The notes under the pieces: generated by a model | What the model was told of the DNA's origin: nothing | The model's database searches: none | The model's input: the letters and a program-made list of their open reading frames with translations, nothing else | Part shown: piece after piece, positions 1 through 7,038 of the stretch | Numbering within the stretch: the stretch's first letter is position 1 | How the letters are laid out: the number at the start of each line of letters is the position of its first letter | Source: Bacteroidetes bacterium ADurb.Bin139 | Lineage (GTDB): Bacteria; Bacteroidota; Bacteroidia; Bacteroidales; UBA932 | Direction of reading: 5' to 3' | NCBI GenBank assembly: GCA_002070565.1 | Contig: MWDM01000019.1 | Location: 1 to 32,950, forward strand | DNA: 32,950 nt | Translations under genes and position numbers: made by a program

Positions 1-25
1 TCCGAGTGAACTCCGAGTGAACTCG
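1..25. repeat. Tandem direct repeat at left window edge
   Basis: The window opens with two perfect copies of the 11-base unit TCCGAGTGAAC (1-11 and 12-22) and the first bases of a third match (TCG). The array may continue beyond the left edge. It lies about 120 bases from the tRNA fragment, where integrase arm-type sites could sit in an integrated element, but no function can be assigned from this sequence. Confidence 0.5.
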
Positions 26-141
26 TAAATATAAAACACTACAAAACTAGGAAAAACATTTATTATATGCAAATATCTGATAAACAGGGATTCAGGTAAT
101 ATTTTTTAGCACAAGGAACAATGGGGAAAAACAAAAAAATA

Positions 142-187
142 TGACTCATAATCAGGGGGTCGCTGGTTCAAGTCCAGCTGGGCCCAC
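142..187 (+). pseudogene. 3' fragment of a tRNA-Met gene (CAT anticodon), probable att site
   Basis: The sequence from 142 matches the second half of an elongator tRNA-Met: anticodon loop CTCATAA with anticodon CAT at 147-149, variable region, a T-arm with the TTCAAGT loop closed by GCTGG/CCAGC (162-178), and the acceptor 3' strand TGGGCCC with discriminator A. The matching GGGCCC 5' acceptor strand and the D-arm are absent: the bases before 142 are A-rich and unrelated. The gene is therefore not functional. The break lies in the anticodon stem, a crossover position used by tyrosine integrases. The fragment is followed by a terminator that looks native to a tRNA gene. I infer this is the distal att repeat of an element to the left, with the intact tRNA outside the window. 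Confidence 0.8.
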
Positions 188-193
188 GGACTG

Positions 194-229
194 AAAGGCA
201 CTTGCGCATTGCACAGGTGCCTTTTTTTG
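194..229 (+). terminator. Rho-independent terminator after the tRNA fragment
   Basis: An 8-bp perfect stem, AAAGGCAC (194-201) with GTGCCTTT (217-224), has a further TGC/GCA pairing inside the loop and a run of seven T (222-228). The orientation is plus strand, so it would end transcription of the tRNA. On the minus strand no long T-run follows, so it is a weak stop for creD. Confidence 0.8.
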
Positions 230-260
230 TACACAGCGCAAGACCAAGAATACCAGCGCG

Positions 261-1586
261 TTATGCTTCCAGTGTTTTTGGTGGCGAAGTCAAACTCCAT
301 TTGCCTACCACGCCCATGACCACTGCCAGTATCAGGAACAGGCCTATATTGCCTGCCAGAAAGGCATAGTCGTTCAGAGTGAGCAATACATATATAAATG
401 CGTATAGCACCACCAGCAGTCCAAAGACAAGCCATGGTATTTTCTTATCTTTGATAACACGCGCGGTGAAAGCAGTTATTAATACTATGGTGGCGCCCGA
501 GGCTGTCAGGTAAGCCGCGTTGAAGCCCAGTTGCTCACTTAAGGCCGTTAGCAGGGAGAAGAAGAGCACCAGGGCCAGTGAAACCAATACGTAGTGTATG
601 ACAGGGATGGGCTTTTTGCTCCTGATCTCGACAAACAGAAGCACCAGGAAGGTAAGGGCAATAAAGAGTATGCCGTAACGGGCGCTTCTCCAGGATTTTT
701 GGTAATGATCCACGGGTTGCACCAGTTGTACCCCAAAGGAACTTTCTTCCGGGTGAAATGCGTTGCCTATCCAGTCCTGGGGAAAGTTTCGGTTCAAGTG
801 GGTTACCTCCCAGTCTGCGGTGAAACCGTTTTTATCTATAACCCGGGAAACGGGAAGGAAACTCCCTTCAAATCCGGGTGAGTCCCACGATGATTGCAGG
901 CGGACCCGGGTCTTTTTGCCCAGAGGGGTGATTTGCAAACCGCTGGACCCGGCCAGGCTTATGTTCATGTCAAAGGCCACAGTGCTTCCCGGCTCAAGCT
1001 GCTGCTCAAGTTCCGTCTCGGCAAAAGAAATTCCGGATTTAAAGATATCCTGGTCTTTCACACCCGGTTCTGCCCGGAGTGTCCAGGTGCCGACATGCAT
1101 CAGGATGTCTCCTTTCAAACCTCTGTTATCAGAAATACCGACTGTATAATATGCCTGGTTCCAAAGTATTTCTGTCCCCGGTAAAGCCAATCCGGGGGGG
1201 ACCAAAAAATGTCCTTTGATTTTTAGATTGGCATCGTATACTACCGACTGGTAAATGCTCCGGTACCTGATCCCGGGAATAATCTCCCCTTCCAGGATCA
1301 TTTCTGCCGGCAGAATGTGCCAGATCTGCGTGATGGTTTTGCTTTGGTCTCCGGGAGAGACCGTACGGACCGGAATGTTGAGCAATGGCCCTATAAAGCA
1401 CTGTTTATTAGCCCATTCACTGGAAATCTTTGTCTGTACTTTTTCCGCATTAGCTTGCCTGTCTTCAATGACTTCCTTAATCATTTGTAAGGGGATGAGT
1501 AAAAATAATCCCAAAACGGCCAGCAGAACAATTTTCAGGGTGAGGGAATTGTACCATTTTCCCTGGTTGGTGATTTCAATTTTCAT
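261..1586 (-). CDS. creD: CreD family inner membrane protein
   Basis: The 441-residue product matches the CreD family. It has an N-terminal membrane segment (about residues 16-36), a large extracytoplasmic region (about 40-300), and four or five hydrophobic helices at the C-terminus (about 305-430), which is the usual layout and length. In enterobacteria CreD belongs to the CreBC regulon and affects envelope stress and colicin resistance; its biochemical role is unknown. Here it is the last gene of a leftward trio, 52 bases after a winged-helix regulator and a small membrane protein, an arrangement common in Bacteroidota. The gene starts at an ATG followed by Lys-Ile-Glu-Ile, with no Shine-Dalgarno sequence. 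No two-component system is visible next to it, so control by the neighbouring regulator is the natural inference. Confidence 0.9.
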   Translation of the reverse strand: MKIEITNQGKWYNSLTLKIVLLAVLGLFLLIPLQMIKEVIEDRQANAEKVQTKISSEWANKQCFIGPLLNIPVRTVSPGDQSKTITQIWHILPAEMILEGEIIPGIRYRSIYQSVVYDANLKIKGHFLVPPGLALPGTEILWNQAYYTVGISDNRGLKGDILMHVGTWTLRAEPGVKDQDIFKSGISFAETELEQQLEPGSTVAFDMNISLAGSSGLQITPLGKKTRVRLQSSWDSPGFEGSFLPVSRVIDKNGFTADWEVTHLNRNFPQDWIGNAFHPEESSFGVQLVQPVDHYQKSWRSARYGILFIALTFLVLLFVEIRSKKPIPVIHYVLVSLALVLFFSLLTALSEQLGFNAAYLTASGATIVLITAFTARVIKDKKIPWLVFGLLVVLYAFIYVLLTLNDYAFLAGNIGLFLILAVVMGVVGKWSLTSPPKTLEA

Positions 1587-1638
1587 GATTTTTATATTAT
1601 AAAAGTTCTTTGTAAATCAAAGTAGAATGACAAAAAAA

Positions 1639-1935
1639 TTAAGTGTCACGAATCAGGCTCTCCAATGCAGCGATGTGCTCTTTGAAGGCCACCCGTCCTT
1701 TTTCCGTTGCCCGGTAGCTGGTGTTGGGTTTACGACCGATAAACTGTTTTTCCACGGCAATCATGCCTTCTTTTTCCAGGGCCTTCAGGTGGCCGGCCAG
1801 ATTTCCGTCGGTAACGGCCAGTGTCTGTTTAAGGCTGTTGAAATCGTACGTTTCATTTACCATTAAAACAGACATGATCCCCAGTCTGATCCGGCTTTCA
1901 AATATTTTGTTCAGATTAGAGATGAGATCTTTCAT
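1639..1935 (-). CDS. Winged-helix transcriptional regulator (HTH_34 type)
   Basis: A 98-residue protein consisting of a single winged helix-turn-helix domain of the HTH_34/ArsR-MarR type. The pattern around residues 35-70 (FNSLKQTLAVTDGNLAGHLK, then a wing with GRKPNTSYRATEKG) is characteristic of this small family. I chose the ATG at 1935, which begins MKDLISNL, because it overlaps the stop codon of the upstream membrane protein as ATGA (1932-1935). A longer reading into the upstream gene gives an unrelated N-terminus. No ligand-binding domain is present. The gene is translationally coupled between a membrane protein and creD, so it probably regulates this operon, with a signal that cannot be read from the sequence. 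Confidence 0.9.
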   Translation of the reverse strand: MKDLISNLNKIFESRIRLGIMSVLMVNETYDFNSLKQTLAVTDGNLAGHLKALEKEGMIAVEKQFIGRKPNTSYRATEKGRVAFKEHIAALESLIRDT

Positions 1936-2504
1936 TTTCCGTATTTCCCGTACATAACCAATCCATATACGATGTGCAGCACACCAAATCCTAAAGTCCA
2001 ACCCGCAAGCCACAGACCCGGAAAGACCGCAACCAGCAATCCTGTCACGATTTCAAGCAGGCCCAGGTAAAAGATCTCGCCCAGGGTGAATTTAGAGGCA
2101 TTGATCAGGGCCAGACCGTAAAAAATCAGGAATACAGGCACTACAAGTTCCAGGTTTCCTTTTATCAGGAAAATAATGGCCAGCACCCCTCCTGTTGCCA
2201 GGGGGATAGACAGGTTCAACAACATTTTCCGGGAGACAGCCGTCCAAAAATCCCTTTTATCACGCCTGGCTTTCTTAAGGGATAAAAAATAAGCAAAGGA
2301 AACCGAGACCACAAGTACAAGGGCGGCAACGCCTGCCAGGGACCACGGTGCATCAATAAACAACCAGGCCAGAAGGGCACCGGCAAGAGCAGCCACTCCG
2401 GCTATTACCCCGGACAAACCGCTCAGTGAAAGAAACCGCGTTGATTCCTCCATCAGTTTTCTGATAGCCTTAATATCTTCGTGTGTTTTGACCTCGTTTT
2501 TCAT
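1932..2504 (-). CDS. Multi-pass membrane protein of the regulator-creD operon
   Basis: A 190-residue protein with a short charged cytoplasmic N-terminus (residues 1-22, with a Lys/Glu-rich helix) followed by about six hydrophobic segments arranged in pairs. There is no recognised catalytic motif, and I cannot name a family with confidence. It is the first gene of the leftward operon: its stop overlaps the start of the winged-helix gene (ATGA), and creD follows. Similar small membrane proteins are common beside HTH_34 regulators in Bacteroidota, suggesting a sensor or partner role, which is inference. The ATG at 2504 was chosen because a TAACTTTG -7 box lies 21 bases upstream and the extra residues before it are low-complexity translated promoter. 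Confidence 0.8.
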   Translation of the reverse strand: MKNEVKTHEDIKAIRKLMEESTRFLSLSGLSGVIAGVAALAGALLAWLFIDAPWSLAGVAALVLVVSVSFAYFLSLKKARRDKRDFWTAVSRKMLLNLSIPLATGGVLAIIFLIKGNLELVVPVFLIFYGLALINASKFTLGEIFYLGLLEIVTGLLVAVFPGLWLAGWTLGFGVLHIVYGLVMYGKYGK

Positions 2505-2525
2505 AATAAAAAGTGCTTTGTGTTG

Positions 2526-2533
2526 CAAAGTTA
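2526..2533 (-). promoter_or_regulatory. Bacteroidota -7 box for the creD operon
   Basis: Read on the minus strand, TAACTTTG matches the TAnnTTTG -7 consensus and lies 21 bases before the ATG at 2504. No good TTTG -33 box is seen at the usual distance. It lies back to back with the promoter of the STAS gene, so the two operons diverge from about 80 shared bases. Confidence 0.5.
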
Positions 2534-2573
2534 ATAAAAAAAAGCAAATTGATTCCACTGCCTCCCATTTTTG

Positions 2574-2581
2574 TACATTTG
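2574..2581 (+). promoter_or_regulatory. Bacteroidota -7 box for the STAS-ABC operon
   Basis: TACATTTG fits TAnnTTTG. An ATTG at 2548-2551 could act as the -33 element with a slightly long spacer of 22 bases. The ATG at 2587 begins only five bases after the box, so the transcript would be leaderless or nearly so if this promoter is used. Confidence 0.5.
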
Positions 2582-2586
2582 TTTCA

Positions 2587-3879
2587 ATGAGTACATTGGA
2601 TATCCTAAGAGAAGATGAAAAGGACCGTGTTTTGCTTCACTGTTCCGGCCGGCTGGATGCCACCAGTGTGGACCATCTGACAGATTACATGGATCGGTTG
2701 GTGCGGGAGGGAAAATACCAGGTGGCCCTGGATCTGTCGGGAATCAATTATCTGAGTTCTGCAGGAATAAGGGCACTGGTGGTGCAACATAAGAACCTGC
2801 AATCTCTGAACGGTTATTTTACCATAACCAAATCATCCGAAAATGTAGCCCAGGTACTGGATATGGTGGGCATGAGCGGTATGTTCAGCCAGCTGGATCA
2901 TAAGGCCTGCCCGGCAAAGGAAGCAATAAAGGATATCATAACCAGGGAAGAAGGGTATGTGTTCCGGATGCAGGAGCTTGACAAACAAGCGTCCACAACG
3001 GTGATCTGTAGCGGGGAGCCTGAAAGAATCGCTGCGGGTAACTATACCCGGGAAGATACAAGGACCATTACCCCGGCCCGGGGTAAATTTGCGCTGGGGC
3101 TGGGAGCCATCGGGGAATCGTTCCCGGAATGCAGCGGGCGGTTTGGAGAATACCTGTTCCTGAACGGAATGGCGGCTTACCTGCCGGCCGACGGGTCTAA
3201 AAAACCGGACTACATGATAAACCACAGAAAGCTTATTGCGCGGTTTACCGAGGTGTACGGCCTTCATTTTTCGGGACCTTTTTCGCACCGTGTGGTGTTT
3301 GAGCCGGGGCAGGAAGCCAGTACTCTGGAGCTTTCCTCCCTGGCACGCCTTATTTCCCGTTTGACCGGCTACCGCAACTGGGCTTTTGTGATGATTGCCC
3401 AGAGTGCCGGACTGATTGGTACTTCGCTCAATGTATCACCGGTTGACGGAAGGGCCTTGTTTTCTTACCCCGGGGTGAAGGATGCGGTGCGTTTTACCAC
3501 CGAACCCGCCCACCTGAGGATGCAGACTATATCTGCCGGGATCGTATCCAAGGCTCCCGCACCGGCCGTTGCGCCCGGGGCTGCAGAAGTTGCCGTTGCG
3601 CCCGGGGAAACCGGAACACCATGCAGGAATTTTCTAAGGCCCATGAAGGACAACACGTTGCTGGCGCATATCCATACGGCGGTATTTCCCTATATCCCGT
3701 TGAAGAAGCATGATCTGTCACCGGATGATACCATTAACCATTTACTGGACGATGCCGGGCTTGCGGATATCCTGCATCTGCTCTGCGATGACCGGCCCCT
3801 TTCGGGATTGGGAGAAAGTGCCTTCCGGCAGGGGATGTGCTGGGTTGTTCCGGTAGAAAAGTTTGTCAAAGACCGATAA
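2587..3879 (+). CDS. STAS domain protein with large uncharacterised C-terminal region
   Basis: A 430-residue protein. Residues 1-100 form a STAS (anti-sigma-factor-antagonist-like) domain, with the typical core DLSGINYLSSAGIRALVV around residues 47-64, whose Ser would be the phosphorylatable residue. About 330 residues follow that I do not recognise. They are globular, end in a well-ordered segment (HTAVFPYIPLKKHDLS and onward), and are interrupted around residues 320-345 by an Ala/Pro-rich linker encoded by two copies of a 16-base repeat. The ATG at 2587 starts the STAS fold directly. The gene is six bases upstream of an ABC permease and heads that operon. STAS domains switch partners by phosphorylation or bind ligands, so a regulatory link to the transporter is possible but inferred. 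Confidence 0.8.
   Translation: MSTLDILREDEKDRVLLHCSGRLDATSVDHLTDYMDRLVREGKYQVALDLSGINYLSSAGIRALVVQHKNLQSLNGYFTITKSSENVAQVLDMVGMSGMFSQLDHKACPAKEAIKDIITREEGYVFRMQELDKQASTTVICSGEPERIAAGNYTREDTRTITPARGKFALGLGAIGESFPECSGRFGEYLFLNGMAAYLPADGSKKPDYMINHRKLIARFTEVYGLHFSGPFSHRVVFEPGQEASTLELSSLARLISRLTGYRNWAFVMIAQSAGLIGTSLNVSPVDGRALFSYPGVKDAVRFTTEPAHLRMQTISAGIVSKAPAPAVAPGAAEVAVAPGETGTPCRNFLRPMKDNTLLAHIHTAVFPYIPLKKHDLSPDDTINHLLDDAGLADILHLLCDDRPLSGLGESAFRQGMCWVVPVEKFVKDR
3565..3607. repeat. 16-bp direct repeat encoding an Ala/Pro/Val linker
   Basis: GCCGTTGCGCCCGGGG occurs at 3565-3580 and again at 3592-3607, in the same reading frame, coding for Ala-Val-Ala-Pro-Gly each time. It produces a flexible linker in the STAS-fusion protein, probably by a small tandem duplication. 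Confidence 0.8.
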
Positions 3880-3885
3880 ATAGAT

Positions 3886-4824
3886 ATGTCCATTCTGATT
3901 ACATCCATAATCTTTGGCCTGATACTGTCTTTCCTGGCATTGGGTGTCTTTATCAGCTTCCGTGTGTTTGACTTTCCCGATATTACGGTGGAAGGGTCTT
4001 TTACCACCGGGGCAGCCCTGACAGCCCTGCTCATAGTCAGGGGCTGTGATCCATTGTTGTCCTGCCTGGTTTCTTTTGCTGGGGGAATGGCTGCCGGTGC
4101 GCTTACCGGGATCATCCATACCCGTTTCAGAATCAATCCGCTGCTTTCGGGAATATTGGTTATGACGGCACTTTACTCTGTGAATCTTCACGTTATGGGG
4201 AGAAGCAATTTGCCCATGCCCGGGGCAGTGACCCTGTTTAGCGGACTGGAAAAGGTTTCACAACAACTCTTTGGGCAGGGAAGCAAGGTTGTTTTGCTGG
4301 GCTGGAGTGTGGATGCCAGGGACCTGGTCATCCTGGCAGCCCTGGTTGTTTTGGTATTGCTGACAGGTCTTGTATTACGCTGGTTTTTTAGAACAAACCT
4401 GGGAACGGCTATGCGCGCCACAGGGGATAATGATCAGATGATCAGGGCACTGGGCGTCAACACAAAGTTGATGATCGTTTTCGGGATTGCCTTTGCCAAT
4501 GGGTTTGTTGCCCTGTCGGGCTCTCTGATGGCGCAATTCCAGGGATTTGCCGATGTCCAGATGGGTATTGGCATGATGGTATGGGGACTGGCCAGTGTGA
4601 TCATTGGCCAGGTTGTGGTTGGTCAAACAACCGTGGGGTATGTGATTATTGGGGCGGTTCTGGGATCTGTTCTGTTCCGGCTGCTGGTGGCCATAGCCCT
4701 GCGTCTTGGCATGAATCCCAACGATCTTAAGATCATTACCGCTGCGTTCGTCTTTATTGCGCTCATTCTGCCCGGACTCCTGAAACGCAGGAAAAGTTTT
4801 TGGAGGAGTAAGAAGTATGCTTAA
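3886..4824 (+). CDS. ABC transporter permease (BPD_transp_2, TrpY-like)
   Basis: A 312-residue integral membrane protein with about eight or nine hydrophobic helices. It resembles the permeases that partner ABC_sub_bind binding proteins (TrpXYZ-like, related to branched-chain amino-acid permeases). Features include the N-terminal FGLILSFLALGVFISFRV helix, the DFPDITVEGSF segment, and the cytoplasmic coupling region GTAMRATGDNDQMIRALGVNT (about residues 175-195), which would contact the ATPase. Length is normal for the family. It starts six bases after the STAS gene, and its stop overlaps the ATPase start (ATG at 4817, stop ending at 4824). The substrate is not determined; aromatic amino acids are the best-known substrates of this group, but that should not be assumed. 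Confidence 0.9.
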   Translation: MSILITSIIFGLILSFLALGVFISFRVFDFPDITVEGSFTTGAALTALLIVRGCDPLLSCLVSFAGGMAAGALTGIIHTRFRINPLLSGILVMTALYSVNLHVMGRSNLPMPGAVTLFSGLEKVSQQLFGQGSKVVLLGWSVDARDLVILAALVVLVLLTGLVLRWFFRTNLGTAMRATGDNDQMIRALGVNTKLMIVFGIAFANGFVALSGSLMAQFQGFADVQMGIGMMVWGLASVIIGQVVVGQTTVGYVIIGAVLGSVLFRLLVAIALRLGMNPNDLKIITAAFVFIALILPGLLKRRKSFWRSKKYA

Positions 4825-5629
4825 AGTCAACAACATACAAAAAACCTTCAATCCCGGAACGGTTCATCAGGTAAGGGCCCTGCAGGGGTTTTCCCTGACC
4901 CTGGAGCAAGGGAGCTTTGTCTGTGTACTGGGGAGCAACGGATCGGGGAAATCGACCCTGCTGAATGCCATAGCAGGGACTTTTCCGGTAGACCAGGGAA
5001 CGATCAGTCTTGATGGTACAGATATTACTGGCTGGCCCGAGCACAAAAGGGCACGTTACATGGGTCGTGTTTTCCAGAACCCACTGAGTGGAACAGCGCC
5101 CAATATGACCATAAGCGAAAACATTTCTCTGGCGCTCAGACGTGGAAAACCAAGGGGTCTGGGGCCGGGCATATCGCGCGGGAAAAAAGAGGAGTACAGG
5201 CAAATGGTCAGGCCACTGAACATGGATCTGGAAGAACGGCTGGACAACCCCATTGGCAAGCTTTCCGGAGGTCAGCGACAGGCTCTCACGCTTTTAATGG
5301 CCTCGGCCTTACAACCCAAACTGCTCCTGCTGGATGAACATACTGCAGCTCTGGATCCCAGGACGGCTGCCAGGGTGACAGAAATCACCCAAATGATCAT
5401 CACCAGGGACTTCCTCACCACCCTGATGGTGACGCATTCCATGCAACAGGCAGTACATATGGGGGACCGCCTTATCATGATGCACCAGGGACGTGTAGCC
5501 TACGATTTCAAGGGAGAGGATAAGAAAAGGCTCAAGGTCAATGATCTGCTGGCCCTGTTTGACGACCTGCGCCGCAAGGATGCCATTGACCCGGGAGTGG
5601 CAGTTTACCTGAGTAACAATTACGTATAA
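4817..5629 (+). CDS. ABC transporter ATP-binding protein
   Basis: A 270-residue nucleotide-binding subunit with all canonical motifs: Walker A GSNGSGKST at residues 39-47, Q-loop in VFQNPL (about 85-90), signature LSGGQ at 149-153, Walker B LLLLDE at 169-174, D-loop AALDP, and the H-loop histidine in MVTHSM (about 205). It is therefore predicted to be active in ATP hydrolysis and should energise the permease encoded just upstream, with which it overlaps by eight bases. Its stop codon overlaps the start of the binding protein (TAATG at 5627-5631). The 40 or so residues after the H-loop are typical of the TrpZ/LivG-like group. Confidence 0.95.
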   Translation: MLKVNNIQKTFNPGTVHQVRALQGFSLTLEQGSFVCVLGSNGSGKSTLLNAIAGTFPVDQGTISLDGTDITGWPEHKRARYMGRVFQNPLSGTAPNMTISENISLALRRGKPRGLGPGISRGKKEEYRQMVRPLNMDLEERLDNPIGKLSGGQRQALTLLMASALQPKLLLLDEHTAALDPRTAARVTEITQMIITRDFLTTLMVTHSMQQAVHMGDRLIMMHQGRVAYDFKGEDKKRLKVNDLLALFDDLRRKDAIDPGVAVYLSNNYV

Positions 5630-6360
5630 TGAAAAGTATAGGTAAAGGTTTGTTCATCCTGTTCCTGGTTGCCGGGGTTTTGTTGCTGCTTGATCTGGAA
5701 AACCGGGAAAAAGGGAAAAAAGAAGCATTGAAGATCGCGGTTTTCAAAATGACCACGCGCCCCTCACTTGACGACACAGAAGATGGTGTCCTGGAGGCTC
5801 TGACCCAAAGAGGATACATAGACGGGATAGTTACGTTCCAGCCGGTGGAAGAAACTTTTGTCCTGATGAAACAGATAAAACCCAATCTGAAAAAAGTGGG
5901 AACCGTCTGGTGCACCAGTGAAACCTGTTCCGAGGCCTGTGTCCTTCTGGCGCGTAAAAAATGCGCCGAACTGGGTATTGAACTTTTGGAAATGAGCGTG
6001 GAGAATACCACGCAGATCCTTGAAGCGGCCATGTCCCTGACCGCCCGTGGTGTTGAAGCCTTATGGGTGGGAGGTGACAATGTGGTGGAAGCGGCCATAG
6101 ACCAGATGATCAACGCGGCAGCGAAAGCTAAAATCCCTTTGATCATCAATAATACAAACAGCGTTTACGGCAACACGTTATTCGGACTCGGGGCAAAATA
6201 TACCCAGGTTGGCTACCTGGCCGGGCAAATGGCGGCCGATGTGCTGGAGGGCAAGCCAACCTCTGAAATAGGTGTCAGGAACATGGTCCCGCTCCATCTG
6301 CTGGTAAATCCCGATGCCCTTAATAATATCCGTGACAAGTGGGAGCTGCCGGGGCAATAA
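5629..6360 (+). CDS. ABC_sub_bind family substrate-binding protein, N-lobe largely missing
   Basis: A 243-residue protein, against about 320-330 for normal ABC_sub_bind (TrpX-like) proteins. It has an N-terminal membrane segment (residues 8-22) without a lipobox, the first strand and helix of lobe 1 (LKIAVFKMTTRPSLDDTEDG, about 34-53), and then passes within residues 63-73 straight to the element that normally precedes lobe 2 (PVEETFVLMKQIKPNLKKVG). Lobe 2 follows intact, including VEALWVGGDNVV and the C-terminal return to lobe 1. Roughly 80-90 residues of lobe 1 are therefore absent, with the frame kept. The gene is the last of the STAS-ABC operon, coupled to the ATPase. Whether it still binds a ligand is doubtful; a degenerate or signalling role is possible. 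Confidence 0.8.
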   Translation: MKSIGKGLFILFLVAGVLLLLDLENREKGKKEALKIAVFKMTTRPSLDDTEDGVLEALTQRGYIDGIVTFQPVEETFVLMKQIKPNLKKVGTVWCTSETCSEACVLLARKKCAELGIELLEMSVENTTQILEAAMSLTARGVEALWVGGDNVVEAAIDQMINAAAKAKIPLIINNTNSVYGNTLFGLGAKYTQVGYLAGQMAADVLEGKPTSEIGVRNMVPLHLLVNPDALNNIRDKWELPGQ

Positions 6361-6378
6361 CAGGTGGAACCTCAAAAA

Positions 6379-6407
6379 AGCCGTTCAGCATCACTGCTGG
6401 AACGGCT
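6379..6407. terminator. Bidirectional transcription terminator
   Basis: A strong hairpin, AGCCGTTCAGCA (6379-6390) with TGCTGGAACGGCT (6395-6407), has a TCAC loop and one bulged G. It ends the rightward STAS-ABC operon, where the tail is only TTAAAT. For leftward transcription from the GNAT gene it is followed by six T (plus-strand A-run 6374-6379), so it fits better as the terminator of the leftward operon and probably serves both. Confidence 0.75.
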
Positions 6408-6466
6408 TAAATATTCATTATGTCCGGCAAAGGTAAGTCGGGTTTTTTAACAAAACAAATAAATCG

Positions 6467-6523
6467 TAAGACTTTATCAACAAATTGTCCACGAGCTCAA
6501 GGAAAATTCAAAGTAAAGTCTTA
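6467..6523. repeat. 10-bp perfect inverted repeat, intergenic
   Basis: TAAGACTTTA at 6467-6476 is matched by its exact reverse complement TAAAGTCTTA at 6514-6523, with 37 bases between. It lies between the terminator and the 3' end of the GNAT gene. There is no T-run, so it does not look like a second terminator. It could be a protein-binding site or an element remnant; no function can be assigned. Confidence 0.6.
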
Positions 6524-6533
6524 GAATTCAACA

Positions 6534-7025
6534 CTATGAAAGCGATTTCTGCATCCAGACAATATCCAGGGGTGTTCCCTTTTTGGTTATGATCTTCTGG
6601 AACCGGCCACATTCCACAAATCCATTTTTCTTGTGAAAATCAATGCTCCGGGTGTTAATTGATGAAATGTTGGCCAGAATGGTTTTAATGCCTACCTGCA
6701 GGGCATCCTGCTCAAGTCTTTTCAGGGCCATGGTCCCTATTCCTTTTCCTGTGTGACGATGGTCAATGAAATAGGAAATTTCGGCACATTGCTTGAAGGT
6801 AGGGAAAGGATTATAAGCGTGAAGCATGCAAAAACCTACAATCTTATCATTTTCCTTGATCACATAGGCAGGGTAGCACTTTGTCATATCCAGGAATTTC
6901 TCATAGTACTCATAAGGCAGCACATCGTCGGGATAGGTTGCAAGACTGTTGTTTATATAATAATTGTAAATGTCCATCACAGCATCCCGGTGCTCGAAAG
7001 ACATGGTTTCAAAGTTGATTTTCAT
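6534..7025 (-). CDS. GNAT family N-acetyltransferase (phosphinothricin/amino-acid acetyltransferase-like)
   Basis: A 163-residue acetyl-CoA-dependent acetyltransferase. The acetyl-CoA site motif RHTGKGIGT (about residues 93-101) follows the AEISYFIDHRH strand. The C-terminal NTRSIDFHKKNGFVECGRF block is typical of the Pat/MddA subgroup that acetylates phosphinothricin, methionine sulfoximine or related small amines. The N-terminal YNYYINNSLATYPDD matches that subgroup's substrate-side motif. The substrate here is not known. I chose the ATG at 7025 (MKINFE); an ATG two codons upstream at 7031 is equally possible. It is the last gene of a leftward group, close behind the DUF5684 gene and followed by the terminator at 6379-6407. 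Confidence 0.9.
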   Translation of the reverse strand: MKINFETMSFEHRDAVMDIYNYYINNSLATYPDDVLPYEYYEKFLDMTKCYPAYVIKENDKIVGFCMLHAYNPFPTFKQCAEISYFIDHRHTGKGIGTMALKRLEQDALQVGIKTILANISSINTRSIDFHKKNGFVECGRFQKIITKKGTPLDIVWMQKSLS

Positions 7026-7038
7026 GATCATACTTTTT

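Noticed and set aside
1..25. CRISPR array
   Set aside because: The units are 11 bases and directly adjacent without spacers; no cas gene is present.
142..187. An intact tRNA-Met gene
   Set aside because: No 5' acceptor strand complementary to TGGGCCC and no D-arm are found in the 100 bases upstream.
106..435. Minus-strand open frame of 109 codons across the tRNA fragment
   Set aside because: Its end reads DLNQRPPDYE, the familiar artefact from translating the antisense of a tRNA gene, and it overlaps creD.
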